From an uncultured Clostridium sp. (GTDB lineage: Bacteria; Bacillota; Clostridia; Clostridiales; Clostridiaceae), in the NCBI RefSeq assembly GCF_937920395.1, contig NZ_CALEVF010000385.1:1-14856 (forward strand): 14,856 nt of DNA. The letters run 5' to 3'. Position 1 is the stretch's first letter, and the number at the start of each line of letters is the position of its first letter. The position numbers and the translations under genes were made by a program. A model generated the notes under the pieces. That model was not told the origin of the DNA. It made no database searches and worked only from the letters and a program-made list of their open reading frames with translations. Positions 6,485 to 13,828 of this stretch are shown piece after piece.

Positions 6485-8941
6485 TCAGTTATCAATATCA
6501 AATATGCTTTTAATTCTCAATTGACTTTTAAATTCTTTTAAATTTATTTTTTTAGATAGACGACTTTTATTTATTTTTAATGTTCTATCCGAACCGCCAA
6601 CAATATCGAAGAAATTATCCTCAAACACCGCATCTACTTCTCTTAAATCCAGTTCTACATATTTAGTGAAATTCTTAGCTTTAATATTAACAATAAAGTT
6701 ATCTTCCTCTTCAGAAACCTCATAACACAATTCTGGATTTAGAAAGTCAAAATGCTTAGGCCTTACAAACAATGATGTCCCAGAACTTACAAGAACACCT
6801 TCTGTATAAAGCAAATATTCTACGTATAATTTTCTAGCATCATCCTTAGTTATAACCTTGTTTTTAAAATCTATAGTTTCTACTAACAAAGACCTCAAAG
6901 GTTTAACCGTTATTTCCTTACTTGCAGTATCTAATATTTTAAAATTATCTCTAAGCCTCCAAGTTACCTTCCCACTAAAATAATTAAGAGTTTCATTAGT
7001 TACATGGAATTCGACCTTAGTTCCTTCTTCATTAGCTGAAAGCAACACTGGTGCAAAGAATTTCTTGGCAAAGTAGTGAAGTGCCTTCCATCTTCCATAA
7101 TAATCTATACTTGACCAAGAAGCTACAGGCCAACAGTCATTTAATTGCCAGTATATAGCGCCCATACATCTTCCCCTATTTCTCCTCCAATGCTCCACTC
7201 CACATTTTATAGCTTCAGCCTGTGTTATTTGAGATGCATATACCATGTTTTCAAGTCCATTTGGATACTTTAGATATTCAGATATATAGTAACTAATCTT
7301 TCCATTGCCTCCTACATGTTTTTGATGCTTCTCCATAACATATGAGAATGGATTTCTATCTTCAGGCAAAGTGTAACTTTCTATAGTTTTAATCGCCGGA
7401 AATGACTCAAATCCAAACTCCGATACAAATCTAAAATAATGTTTTCTATAATCCGTAAATGGTTTTAATCCATGCCATACATCCCAATAATGTGAATCAC
7501 CCATATCATCATTACTTAGTTCCTTAAAACTTCCTTGCTTTGAAGGTGAAGATGGCCAATAAAAAGTATTAGGATCATATTTTTTTATTAATGCAGGAAA
7601 TAGCACCTCATACTGTCTAATATATTCTTCCTCTGTAGTCTCTCTTTTGTGAATTCCCCAGTATGCAATTGCTGATTCATTTTCATTATTTCCAGTCCAC
7701 AATCCTAAACATGCATGATGCCTTATTCTTTTAATATTGTCTTCCAATTCCCCTGTAATATTTTCTTCAAAATCATCCGATAATTTATAATCTGCGCAAG
7801 CAAACATAAGATCCTGCCATACCAATAATCCATATTTATCACATAAATCATAAAAATAATCATCAGGGTAATAACCACCACCCCAAACACGTATGCAGTT
7901 CATATTTGCAGCTACACAATCCTTTATAAGCCTTTCTGTCTTTTCTCTATTACATCTTGCTAATATGTTATCTTCTGGTATATAGTCCGCACCCATTGCA
8001 AAAACAGAAAAATTATTTATGTTAAATTCAAAGCTCTCTCCCCATTGGTCCTTTTCTCTTCTTAAATTTATATTTCTAAGACCTATATTAAATTCTTTTA
8101 AATCTAAAAGTTGGTTGTCATTTATTAAACTAACTTGAACACTATATAATGGCTGATCCCCATAGCCATTAGGCCACCAAAGCTCTGGTTCCTTAATATC
8201 TAACTTAAAATGATTTTCAAGTGAATCTACCAATATATTTTTCTCCACAATTTTTCCATTGGGCGCTGTAATTTTAACGTCAATACGGAGTTTCTTATTC
8301 TCAATATTAGTGTTTATTACCTTTACGTTCAAATCAACTTGATTTTGTGAATACTTTTGGGTTACATATACTTCTTCTACTCTTCCTAAGTTGTATGCTT
8401 TAATATAAATATTTCTCCAAATACCCATATCAGGTATCTTTGGTCCCCAATCCCAACCAAACATGTAATGTGACTTTCTTAAATATGGAAATCCATCCAT
8501 AGCATTACATCCCCAAATATATTTTTCCTTAAACCGACTCTCAATAAACTTTGTTGGTGAATGAAATAATATGTGTATATTATTTTCCCCACTCCTTACT
8601 AGCTGCTTTATATTAAGTTCATAAGTTCTATGCATATTATTAGTTTCTGTTACCTTCTTACCATTTATCTCTATTTCACTTAGAGTGTCAAGTCCTTCAC
8701 AACATAACAGTAGTTTATCTTGGTTCAACAATTTCTCATCAATAAAAAACTTCCTTTTATACTCAAAATCATAATCAGCTTGTTCTAAAACTTTGTATTC
8801 ATTGTCTCTATAAAAAGGATCTTCAATAATACCCTTTTTTAAAAGATCGTTAAAAACTGAACCTGGCACACAAGCTTCGATCCACTTATCGTTAACTGTA
8901 TTCCTCATTTCCCATTTACCGTTTAAATTTAAATTAATCAT
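6485..8941 (-). CDS. Beta-mannosidase (GH2)
   Basis: An 818-residue retaining exo-hydrolase that removes non-reducing-end beta-mannose (EC 3.2.1.25). The order is that of GH2 mannosidases: an N-terminal jelly-roll sugar-binding domain (LNLNGKWEM near the start, then VPGSVFNDLL), an Ig-like linker domain, the TIM barrel, and C-terminal beta domains. Barrel motifs are RVWGGGYYPDDYFYDLCDKY (351-370), LVWQDLMFACADY, LWTGNNENE (414-422, acid/base E420), RFVSEFGFESFP (504-515, nucleophile E508) and GAIYWQLNDCWP. There is no signal peptide, so it acts in the cytoplasm on imported oligosaccharides. ATG 8941 is chosen because GGGAGGTAGG lies nine bases upstream; a longer frame from a GTG at 9001 has a non-conserved, cysteine- and arginine-containing extension. 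It is transcribed alone from the promoter at 9071-9099, under the same operator type as the transport operon. Confidence 0.93.
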   Translation of the reverse strand: MINLNLNGKWEMRNTVNDKWIEACVPGSVFNDLLKKGIIEDPFYRDNEYKVLEQADYDFEYKRKFFIDEKLLNQDKLLLCCEGLDTLSEIEINGKKVTETNNMHRTYELNIKQLVRSGENNIHILFHSPTKFIESRFKEKYIWGCNAMDGFPYLRKSHYMFGWDWGPKIPDMGIWRNIYIKAYNLGRVEEVYVTQKYSQNQVDLNVKVINTNIENKKLRIDVKITAPNGKIVEKNILVDSLENHFKLDIKEPELWWPNGYGDQPLYSVQVSLINDNQLLDLKEFNIGLRNINLRREKDQWGESFEFNINNFSVFAMGADYIPEDNILARCNREKTERLIKDCVAANMNCIRVWGGGYYPDDYFYDLCDKYGLLVWQDLMFACADYKLSDDFEENITGELEDNIKRIRHHACLGLWTGNNENESAIAYWGIHKRETTEEEYIRQYEVLFPALIKKYDPNTFYWPSSPSKQGSFKELSNDDMGDSHYWDVWHGLKPFTDYRKHYFRFVSEFGFESFPAIKTIESYTLPEDRNPFSYVMEKHQKHVGGNGKISYYISEYLKYPNGLENMVYASQITQAEAIKCGVEHWRRNRGRCMGAIYWQLNDCWPVASWSSIDYYGRWKALHYFAKKFFAPVLLSANEEGTKVEFHVTNETLNYFSGKVTWRLRDNFKILDTASKEITVKPLRSLLVETIDFKNKVITKDDARKLYVEYLLYTEGVLVSSGTSLFVRPKHFDFLNPELCYEVSEEEDNFIVNIKAKNFTKYVELDLREVDAVFEDNFFDIVGGSDRTLKINKSRLSKKINLKEFKSQLRIKSIFDIDN

Positions 8942-9042
8942 GCCGTTTGACCTACCTCCCTCATTCAAAAAACAACTTCTCCGACTGCTAATAAAAATCA
9001 CACATACTTAACTAAATCGCCTAGAAACTTACAAACGTATTA

Positions 9043-9064
9043 TGTAACGTTACAGTTGCGTTGC
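9043..9064. promoter_or_regulatory. Putative LacI-family operator at the beta-mannosidase promoter
   Basis: This contains TGTAACGTTACA (9043-9054), a perfect 12-base palindrome with a central CG, followed by GTTGCGTT (9055-9062). It is the second copy of the element at 6102-6123, in the same position two bases downstream of the TATAAT hexamer. The strict palindrome makes it the better half-site definition of the two. Binding by the LacI-type regulator in the window is inferred. Confidence 0.68.
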
Positions 9065-9065
9065 T

Positions 9066-9099
9066 ATTATATTTTAATGCAACTATAATTCAATGTCAA
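9066..9099 (-). promoter_or_regulatory. Sigma-A-type promoter of the beta-mannosidase gene
   Basis: TTGACA (9099-9094) is a perfect -35 box, followed by a 17-base spacer and TAAAAT (9076-9071) overlapping TATAAT (9071-9066) on the minus strand. The start is expected near 9058, leaving a leader of about 115 bases, much longer than that of the transporter operon. The operator overlaps the predicted start. Confidence 0.75.
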
Positions 9100-9271
9100 T
9101 AATAATATTGGTGTCTAATTATATTCGTATGCTCATAAGACGACTTGACATCAGCCTTTAATAACAATCTCATAAGTTATAATTGTAACTTTACATTCGT
9201 AAGACCTTTTTAAATTTAACATACTTTAAAGAAATATCTATAGCAATGATCCACCACAACCTTATAAATCT

Positions 9272-10096
9272 CTAATTATTAGCATATTCTTTTGGCGAAC
9301 ATTTATAATATTTTTTAAACAAATGATAAAAGTGGCTCAAATTATTACACCCACACATAATGCAGATATCTAATACCTCATAATCACTAGATTTTAGCAA
9401 TTCAGCTGCATAGTTCATACGTTTTTCATTAATGAATTGAGTGGGTGTAATATCCAAATACCTCCTAAATACCCTTGTTAAATGCTCTTGACTATAATTT
9501 GCAAGTGTGATTAATTTACTGAGACCTCCCACATAATTATCCCGCTCACTCATCTTCTCTATAAGTTTTAAAAACCAAGGCGGAACATTAATTTTACTTC
9601 TTTTTACACGAACAGCGCTATAGAAATTATAAAGTAACAATGGTAAAATTGTTATAAAGTATAGATGGCGTTCTTCCCCCACTTCAGTTTCACCAATTTT
9701 TTCTATTTTACCTTCTATATCTAAAAATGTAGATCCTTCAAGTAATATAGTTGGTGCAATTCTAGGTTCTAGAAAAGATGTAAAATTAAGACTAAGATAT
9801 TTGATTGTTATATTAATTTCTGAAACTGGTATGCCAATTGTAATAAGTTCGAAATCAAATGATTTAAAGAAGCTGTATTTGTGCACATCATTTGGACGCA
9901 AAAATACAAAAGAACCTCGTGATAAGAGCTGAGTAAAATCATTTACTACATGGAGTGCCTTTCCTTTGGTAACTAAAAAAATTTCATAAAAATCATGGGT
10001 ATGTGCTGGGTAGGTTTCCGCGACACTCGTCTGTTTTAGAAATCCCGTACCGCTAATTTTATCATTATCTGATAGTGTTAATTTATCTATACTCAT
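9272..10096 (-). CDS. AraC-family transcriptional regulator with N-terminal cupin sensor domain
   Basis: A 274-residue regulator. The N-terminal half is a cupin-type ligand pocket: HTHDFYEIFLVTKGKALHVV (32-51) and LRPNDVHKYSFF (66-77), the usual arrangement for sugar-responsive AraC proteins. The C-terminal 90 residues form the paired helix-turn-helix domain, first around 192-213 (LSKLITLANYSQEHLTRVFR) and second around 241-263 (VLDICIMCGCNNLSHFYHLF), closing with KCSPKEYANN. Three cysteines (245, 248, 250) crowd the start of the second recognition motif, where IAxxxGF is more usual. The start at 10096 has GGAGAGGTG five bases upstream. The gene is divergent from the GH28-like gene, with 136 bases between starts, so activation of that gene is the simplest hypothesis. 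The transport operon is the alternative target. Family assignment is secure; target and ligand are not. Confidence 0.92.
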   Translation of the reverse strand: MSIDKLTLSDNDKISGTGFLKQTSVAETYPAHTHDFYEIFLVTKGKALHVVNDFTQLLSRGSFVFLRPNDVHKYSFFKSFDFELITIGIPVSEINITIKYLSLNFTSFLEPRIAPTILLEGSTFLDIEGKIEKIGETEVGEERHLYFITILPLLLYNFYSAVRVKRSKINVPPWFLKLIEKMSERDNYVGGLSKLITLANYSQEHLTRVFRRYLDITPTQFINEKRMNYAAELLKSSDYEVLDICIMCGCNNLSHFYHLFKKYYKCSPKEYANN

Positions 10097-10119
10097 ATGA
10101 ACACCTCTCCAATATCAAT

Positions 10120-10149
10120 ATAATACAATACCCCATCAAATAGCAACAA
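10120..10149 (-). promoter_or_regulatory. Possible promoter of the AraC-family gene
   Basis: On the minus strand TTGTTG (10149-10144) is followed by an 18-base spacer and TATTAT (10125-10120), giving a leader of about 20 bases. The -35 match is moderate and the region is AT-rich. Confidence 0.4.
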
Positions 10150-10155
10150 GATATT

Positions 10156-10185
10156 TTGTTAAATTGAATGTAATATTAGTAAATA
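10156..10185 (+). promoter_or_regulatory. Possible promoter of the GH28-like gene
   Basis: TTGTTA (10156-10161), an 18-base spacer and TAAATA (10180-10185) form the best plus-strand promoter before the GH28-like gene. Both hexamers are weak, which would suit an activator-dependent promoter. The predicted start falls inside the inverted repeat at 10185-10214. Confidence 0.35.
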
Positions 10186-10214
10186 AGGAGAATTAGTGTT
10201 TACACTATCTCCTT
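10185..10214. repeat. Inverted repeat just upstream of the GH28-like gene (operator or leader hairpin)
   Basis: AAGGAGA (10185-10191) pairs with TCTCCTT (10208-10214), and TAGTGT (10194-10199) pairs with ACACTA (10202-10207). This makes 13 base pairs with a two-base bulge (10192-10193) around a central TT. It lies six bases before the AGGAGG ribosome binding site (10220-10225) of the GH28-like gene. The tiny loop and the position over the likely start site favour a protein-binding palindrome. The outer AAGGAGA/TCTCCTT arms could also fold in RNA. The binder is unknown. Confidence 0.55.
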
Positions 10215-10232
10215 TAATTAGGAGGTCTTATA

Positions 10233-11576
10233 ATGAATACAATTAATATTTTAGACTTTGGTTCCATTCCGAATTCAGGTAACCTTTGTACTAAGGAAAT
10301 ACAAGATGCTCTAGATGTTGCATCACAAAAAAATGGTGCCACAGTAATAATACCCACTGGTGAGTTTATCACTGGTACACTTAATTTAGGCAGTGCATCT
10401 TTGTATTTAGAGAAGGGTGCAGTACTTAAAGGTTCTAAGAACATACAAGACTATGTATTTAATGGTTTTGAACATAACGAGATGGGAAAAACTCTTTCAT
10501 TGCTATATACTATTCATAATAATGATATTCTCATTTCTGGTGAAGGAACAATAGACTTAAACGGAGATAGTTTCTACTATATGGATAAACCTTCTATACC
10601 ACAAAGTCTTATTCCTTTAACTGAAAAACAAAAGGATGAATGCCCAAGGCTTTATGATAATCGTCCAAATCAACCAATATTCTTTTATAATTGCCAACGT
10701 GTAAGTGTGAAAGATATCAAAATTATTAATGCTCCCTGCTGGACTATGTCCTTTATCGAATGCGAGGACATTCATGTCCATGGTGTAACCATAGATAATA
10801 ATCTTTGTATACCAAATAATGATGGTATACATTTCTGTTCCTGCAAAAAAGTGTTTGTTTGTGATTGTAATATCTCAAGCGGTGATGATTGTATTGCACT
10901 CAGTTCAATAACTGATTGGAATAAGCCTTGTGAAGATGTGATAATATCTGATTGTATATTACGTTCCTCTTCAAAGGCAATTGTAATAGGTTATATGCAT
11001 TCTATAATTCGTAACGTATGTATAAGTAATTGCATTATTAAAGAAAGTAACCGTGCCCTATGCATAATGGCCAGTTCGCATACCGGTCTAGTAGAGAATG
11101 TACAAGTAAGTAATCTTCGCCTCGATACTTGTATTCGGGCTGGAGGATGGTGGGGTAACGGTGAAGCAATCTGTATAATTGGTACTCCTCATAATAATCC
11201 TTCCTATGAACACAATACTCCTGACCGTGACTTCAATATAAACGTAAAAAGTATTTTCTTTCAAAATATAATTTGTACAACTGAAAATGTACTTGCTATA
11301 GTAGGCGAAAATGATAATATTTGCGATGTGCACATTAATGGTCTTATTGTAAAATTAAAAGACAGCGAGAATCTGATGATAAAAGGACGTATGGTAGATT
11401 TAAGTCCAAGCAAACAAACAGCTTATCTCCCAGATGATGATCCTTGCTGGTTATACATCCAAGATGTACGGTATATTACTGTAGACAATGCATTCATATT
11501 TCAATTTCACGGCAAACATCCAAAATTCTCTCAAACAAATTGCAAAAATATACAAATTAATGCCATGAATTTATAG
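10233..11576 (+). CDS. GH28-like right-handed beta-helix glycosidase, cytoplasmic
   Basis: A 447-residue polygalacturonase-fold protein. The start resembles the GH28 N-terminus (NILDFGSIPN, IQDALDVA, ATVIIPTGEFITGTLNL, LYLEKGAVLKGS). Core motifs are CWTMSFIECEDIHVHGVTI, NNDGIHFCSC (195-204) and SGDDCIALSS (216-225), which supply the three GH28 carboxylates at D197, D218 and D219. The next motif, normally containing GHG, reads SSSKAIVIGY (245-254) with no histidine. The usual RIK region reads SNRALCIMA (272-280) with no lysine. A GGWWGNGEAI segment follows (304-313). This points to a divergent subgroup, perhaps exo-acting with a substrate other than plain polygalacturonate. There is no signal peptide and there are 22 cysteines, which supports a cytoplasmic location and imported oligosaccharide substrates. 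AGGAGG lies seven bases before the ATG. It is monocistronic, divergent from the AraC gene and closed by the terminator at 11626-11664. Confidence 0.85.
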   Translation: MNTINILDFGSIPNSGNLCTKEIQDALDVASQKNGATVIIPTGEFITGTLNLGSASLYLEKGAVLKGSKNIQDYVFNGFEHNEMGKTLSLLYTIHNNDILISGEGTIDLNGDSFYYMDKPSIPQSLIPLTEKQKDECPRLYDNRPNQPIFFYNCQRVSVKDIKIINAPCWTMSFIECEDIHVHGVTIDNNLCIPNNDGIHFCSCKKVFVCDCNISSGDDCIALSSITDWNKPCEDVIISDCILRSSSKAIVIGYMHSIIRNVCISNCIIKESNRALCIMASSHTGLVENVQVSNLRLDTCIRAGGWWGNGEAICIIGTPHNNPSYEHNTPDRDFNINVKSIFFQNIICTTENVLAIVGENDNICDVHINGLIVKLKDSENLMIKGRMVDLSPSKQTAYLPDDDPCWLYIQDVRYITVDNAFIFQFHGKHPKFSQTNCKNIQINAMNL

Positions 11577-11625
11577 ACACATTTAATGAGCTTTTTACGT
11601 ATCCATCATCTTAAAATTTATAGAC

Positions 11626-11664
11626 AAGAGAGCTCAACTTTTACATTAGCTCTCTTAGTTTTTT
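11626..11664 (+). terminator. Intrinsic terminator of the GH28-like gene
   Basis: AAGAGAGCT (11626-11634) and AGCTCTCTT (11648-11656) form a perfect nine-base-pair stem with a 13-base loop, followed by AG and six T residues (11659-11664) on the plus strand. It lies 50 bases after the GH28-like stop. The facing LacI-family gene ends just to the right, but the minus-strand side lacks a clean U-tract, so it mainly serves the plus strand. Confidence 0.85.
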
Positions 11665-11669
11665 CATCA

Positions 11670-12671
11670 TTATTTTTTTGTAGAATTTCTAAGTACAAGT
11701 TTACCTTTAATCATAACTCTTCCATATTGAGTTTTTACATCATTTATTTTTTTTGAAATCATTTTTATAGTAACCCGAGCCATCTCCTCTATATCAACTC
11801 TCACAGTTGAAATTGTTGGATTTGATTGCATCGCATGTATCGAATCATCAAATCCTACTACAGAATAGTCCTCAGGTATCTTGTATCCACAGCTTTCAAG
11901 CTTTTGTATCAATATCAATGCAGTTTTATCACAATTGCATACGAAAGCTGTAGGCATATCCTCAGGTAGAGCGATATCAATCCACACACTATCATCAGTT
12001 CTATCATTAATAATCCAACTATCTTTAAACGGTAACCTATACTCCAAGATAGATTTATAATATCCTAAAAATCTATCTTGAATACTGCTAGTTAAATTCA
12101 AATTACCTACGAATGCTATTTTCGTATGTCCTTTTTCAATTAATGTATTAGTAATTTCATATGTTCCAAAAAAATTATCAGTATTAACGCTGTCTACATC
12201 AACCTTATCATAATAAAAATCTAAAAATACCAATGGTACATTTTGTTTTACGATTTTTTTAACATATTCTTTTGAAAGTTGCCCTAATATAATTACACCA
12301 TCAACATTTCTATCCGCTATCATCGTAGGTATTGTTTCATCCATTTCATTATCAGAAGTTAATATATGAAACATACAAGTGTAATGTAACTTCTCTAAAT
12401 AACTCGACAAAAATCTATATAAATCTATATAAAAATAGTCTTCTTGTCCATAATATCTTTCTGCCGAAATAATTCCTATACACCTGGGCTCGTCATTCAT
12501 TGTCGACTTGCCATTCGAGTTAAAAACATACCCCGCTTCAGCTGCTGCATGCCTTATTTTCCCCTTCATACTTTCACTAATATCTTTATTACCCCTTAAC
12601 GCCTTAGATACTGTGACCTTTGATACTCCGACTTTATTTGCAACATCCTGCATTGTAACTTTTTTCGCCAT
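11670..12671 (-). CDS. LacI-family transcriptional regulator
   Basis: A 333-residue sugar-responsive DNA-binding protein. The N-terminal helix-turn-helix is textbook LacI: VTMQDVANKVGVSKVTVSKA (5-24), then LRGNKDIS and the hinge helix region RHAAAEAGYVFNSNGK. The rest is a periplasmic-binding-protein-like sensor domain with CIGIISAERYYGQ, MIADRNVDGVIILGQ, NVPLVFLDFYYDKVDVDSVN, NTLIEKGHTKIAFVGN and SVVGFDDSIHAMQSNPTIST. Length is typical. Start 12671 is supported by AAGGAG ten bases upstream. It is monocistronic. The two CG-centred palindromic elements at 6102-6123 and 9043-9064 are the sort of site this family binds, and both sit on start sites, so it is the leading candidate repressor of the transporter operon and beta-mannosidase gene. 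Its own promoter shows no copy of that element, so autoregulation by the same site is not apparent. Confidence 0.93.
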   Translation of the reverse strand: MAKKVTMQDVANKVGVSKVTVSKALRGNKDISESMKGKIRHAAAEAGYVFNSNGKSTMNDEPRCIGIISAERYYGQEDYFYIDLYRFLSSYLEKLHYTCMFHILTSDNEMDETIPTMIADRNVDGVIILGQLSKEYVKKIVKQNVPLVFLDFYYDKVDVDSVNTDNFFGTYEITNTLIEKGHTKIAFVGNLNLTSSIQDRFLGYYKSILEYRLPFKDSWIINDRTDDSVWIDIALPEDMPTAFVCNCDKTALILIQKLESCGYKIPEDYSVVGFDDSIHAMQSNPTISTVRVDIEEMARVTIKMISKKINDVKTQYGRVMIKGKLVLRNSTKK

Positions 12672-12717
12672 AGCGTCTTTACTCCTTCTACAATAAGTAT
12701 TTCTTTATTTAAAAGGT

Positions 12718-12729
12718 ATTATATTTTAA
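12718..12729 (-). promoter_or_regulatory. Candidate -10 region of the LacI-family gene
   Basis: The minus strand carries TTAAAATATAAT (12729-12718), the identical 12-base block found at the -10 region of the transporter and beta-mannosidase promoters. No good -35 box is found at 16-18 bases, so this promoter looks weaker. No operator-like element follows it. Confidence 0.4.
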
Positions 12730-13158
12730 TAAAAATAAGCAACCTAATAATTATAAACATTATAATTCTTAACAATTACTATTATAGCCATATTCAACTT
12801 AACAAATCAACATATTTCATTAAATATTACTTTACAGTGTTCTTTTATTAATTATAGTACCAATTTCATAGTTTCTTTATATAAACATTCAAATGAATCA
12901 TTAATAAAACAAATCACTAATTTCGTAACTTATACAAGTTTTATTTAATCAAATATATATTATATTAGAATTATTCTATCAATTACTTTACTTAATTTTC
13001 ATAGCAATTAAATAGCAAATATATATCGTATCTCTTTCTAATTCCTTACTTAATATTCTAACCGACCCTCTAAACTCCGAAGATAAGATAAATACATATT
13101 TTTTAAACATCACACAAAATAGCTAATATCTTACATAAATGTTGTGGTGTAATATATA
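12730..13158. other. Very AT-rich intergenic gap, no gene seen
   Basis: About 430 bases between the LacI-family promoter and the acetyltransferase stop codon. Stops are dense in all frames and no start with a ribosome binding site leads to a useful frame. No tRNA-like or riboswitch-like structure is recognisable. Only short AT palindromes are present (for example TAATATATATTA at 13150-13161), and no clear terminator follows the acetyltransferase gene. Confidence 0.5.
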
Positions 13159-13713
13159 TTATACTAGCTTTAAAACTTCTTCCCACTCCGGCCTTAGTAA
13201 CCCATATAAATACATATCATATCTTCTACCATCTCTGTGAATAAACTCTCTATAAACGCCTTCTCTTTTAAATCCTAATTTTTCATATAATTTTATTGCT
13301 GGTTGATTATATTCAAGTACAGTAAGATATATTCGATGAAAATTTAACTCCTCAAACCCAAACTCTATAGTTAATTTAAGAGCTTCTTTTCCATACCCCT
13401 GGCCCCTATTTTCACTTTCTCCAAGTCCTATGTATATTAACGCAGTACCATTATTCCAAGAAATACTTTCAAATCCTGTAACTCCAATAATTTTTTGTGA
13501 ATCAAGTATTTTAACAGCAAAAATATAAGCTGTATTGCATTTTCTTATATCATTAATCGTCTCTAATATATCTTCAATATTTTTAGGTGTTGCACTTACT
13601 ATATCATAATTACGCATGAATGATACATCATTATGCCATTTTTGAATTTCTGGCTTGTCTTCTTCATTTATAGACGTAAGATTTACCTTTTTTCCCATTA
13701 ATAGATTTTTCAT
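13159..13713 (-). CDS. GNAT acetyltransferase, RimJ/RimL type
   Basis: A 184-residue cytoplasmic N-acetyltransferase using acetyl-CoA. It has an N-terminal beta strand and acidic loop (VNLTSINEEDKPEIQKWHND), the core strand AYIFAVKILDSQKIIGVTGF (62-81), the acetyl-CoA pyrophosphate loop RGQGYGKEA (103-111), and the C-terminal motif LEYNQPAIKLYEKLGFKREG (133-152) followed by REFIHRDGRRYDMYLYGLL. This combination is typical of the Acetyltransf_3 subgroup that acts on ribosomal proteins, amino acids or small amines; the substrate cannot be told. ATG 13713 with AAAGGTG upstream is preferred over a longer frame at 13764, which would begin inside the hairpin at 13763-13799. It is separated from the sugar genes by a long gap and from the upstream gene by that terminator. 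Confidence 0.88.
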   Translation of the reverse strand: MKNLLMGKKVNLTSINEEDKPEIQKWHNDVSFMRNYDIVSATPKNIEDILETINDIRKCNTAYIFAVKILDSQKIIGVTGFESISWNNGTALIYIGLGESENRGQGYGKEALKLTIEFGFEELNFHRIYLTVLEYNQPAIKLYEKLGFKREGVYREFIHRDGRRYDMYLYGLLRPEWEEVLKLV

Positions 13714-13762
13714 TATTTCACCTTTCCTCGCTTTTATTTTATATATAAATACATGACTTTTC

Positions 13763-13799
13763 AAAAAAATAGACTAGCTAACCGCTAGTCTATTTTTTT
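13763..13799 (-). terminator. Strong intrinsic terminator of the DUF2156 gene
   Basis: A perfect 16-base-pair stem: AAAAAAATAGACTAGC (13763-13778) and GCTAGTCTATTTTTTT (13784-13799), with a five-base loop. A-tracts and T-tracts flank the TAGACTAGC core on both sides, so it can work in either direction. On the minus strand it ends transcription of the DUF2156 gene, 30 bases after its stop, and isolates the acetyltransferase gene. Any acetyltransferase promoter must lie in the 49 bases to its left. Confidence 0.88.
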
Positions 13800-13828
13800 A
13801 AATCACTTATTAAAGTAATCTTATTTAA

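Noticed and set aside
8942..9001. Twenty-residue N-terminal extension of the beta-mannosidase from GTG 9001, possibly a signal peptide
   Set aside because: It lacks a hydrophobic core and contains several arginines. ATG 8941 has a strong ribosome binding site and starts at the conserved NLNGKWEM segment.
10214..10444. Minus-strand frame of 76 codons overlapping the GH28-like start
   Set aside because: It is complementary to the conserved GH28 N-terminus and has no ribosome binding site or homology pattern.
12672..13158. Possible small RNA or riboswitch in the long AT-rich gap
   Set aside because: No GC-containing helices, conserved riboswitch core or terminator are visible; only short AT palindromes occur.
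13714..13764. Longer acetyltransferase start at 13764
   Set aside because: That start lies inside the terminator hairpin at 13763-13799 and lacks a ribosome binding site, whereas ATG 13713 has AAAGGTG upstream and begins just before the first domain strand.
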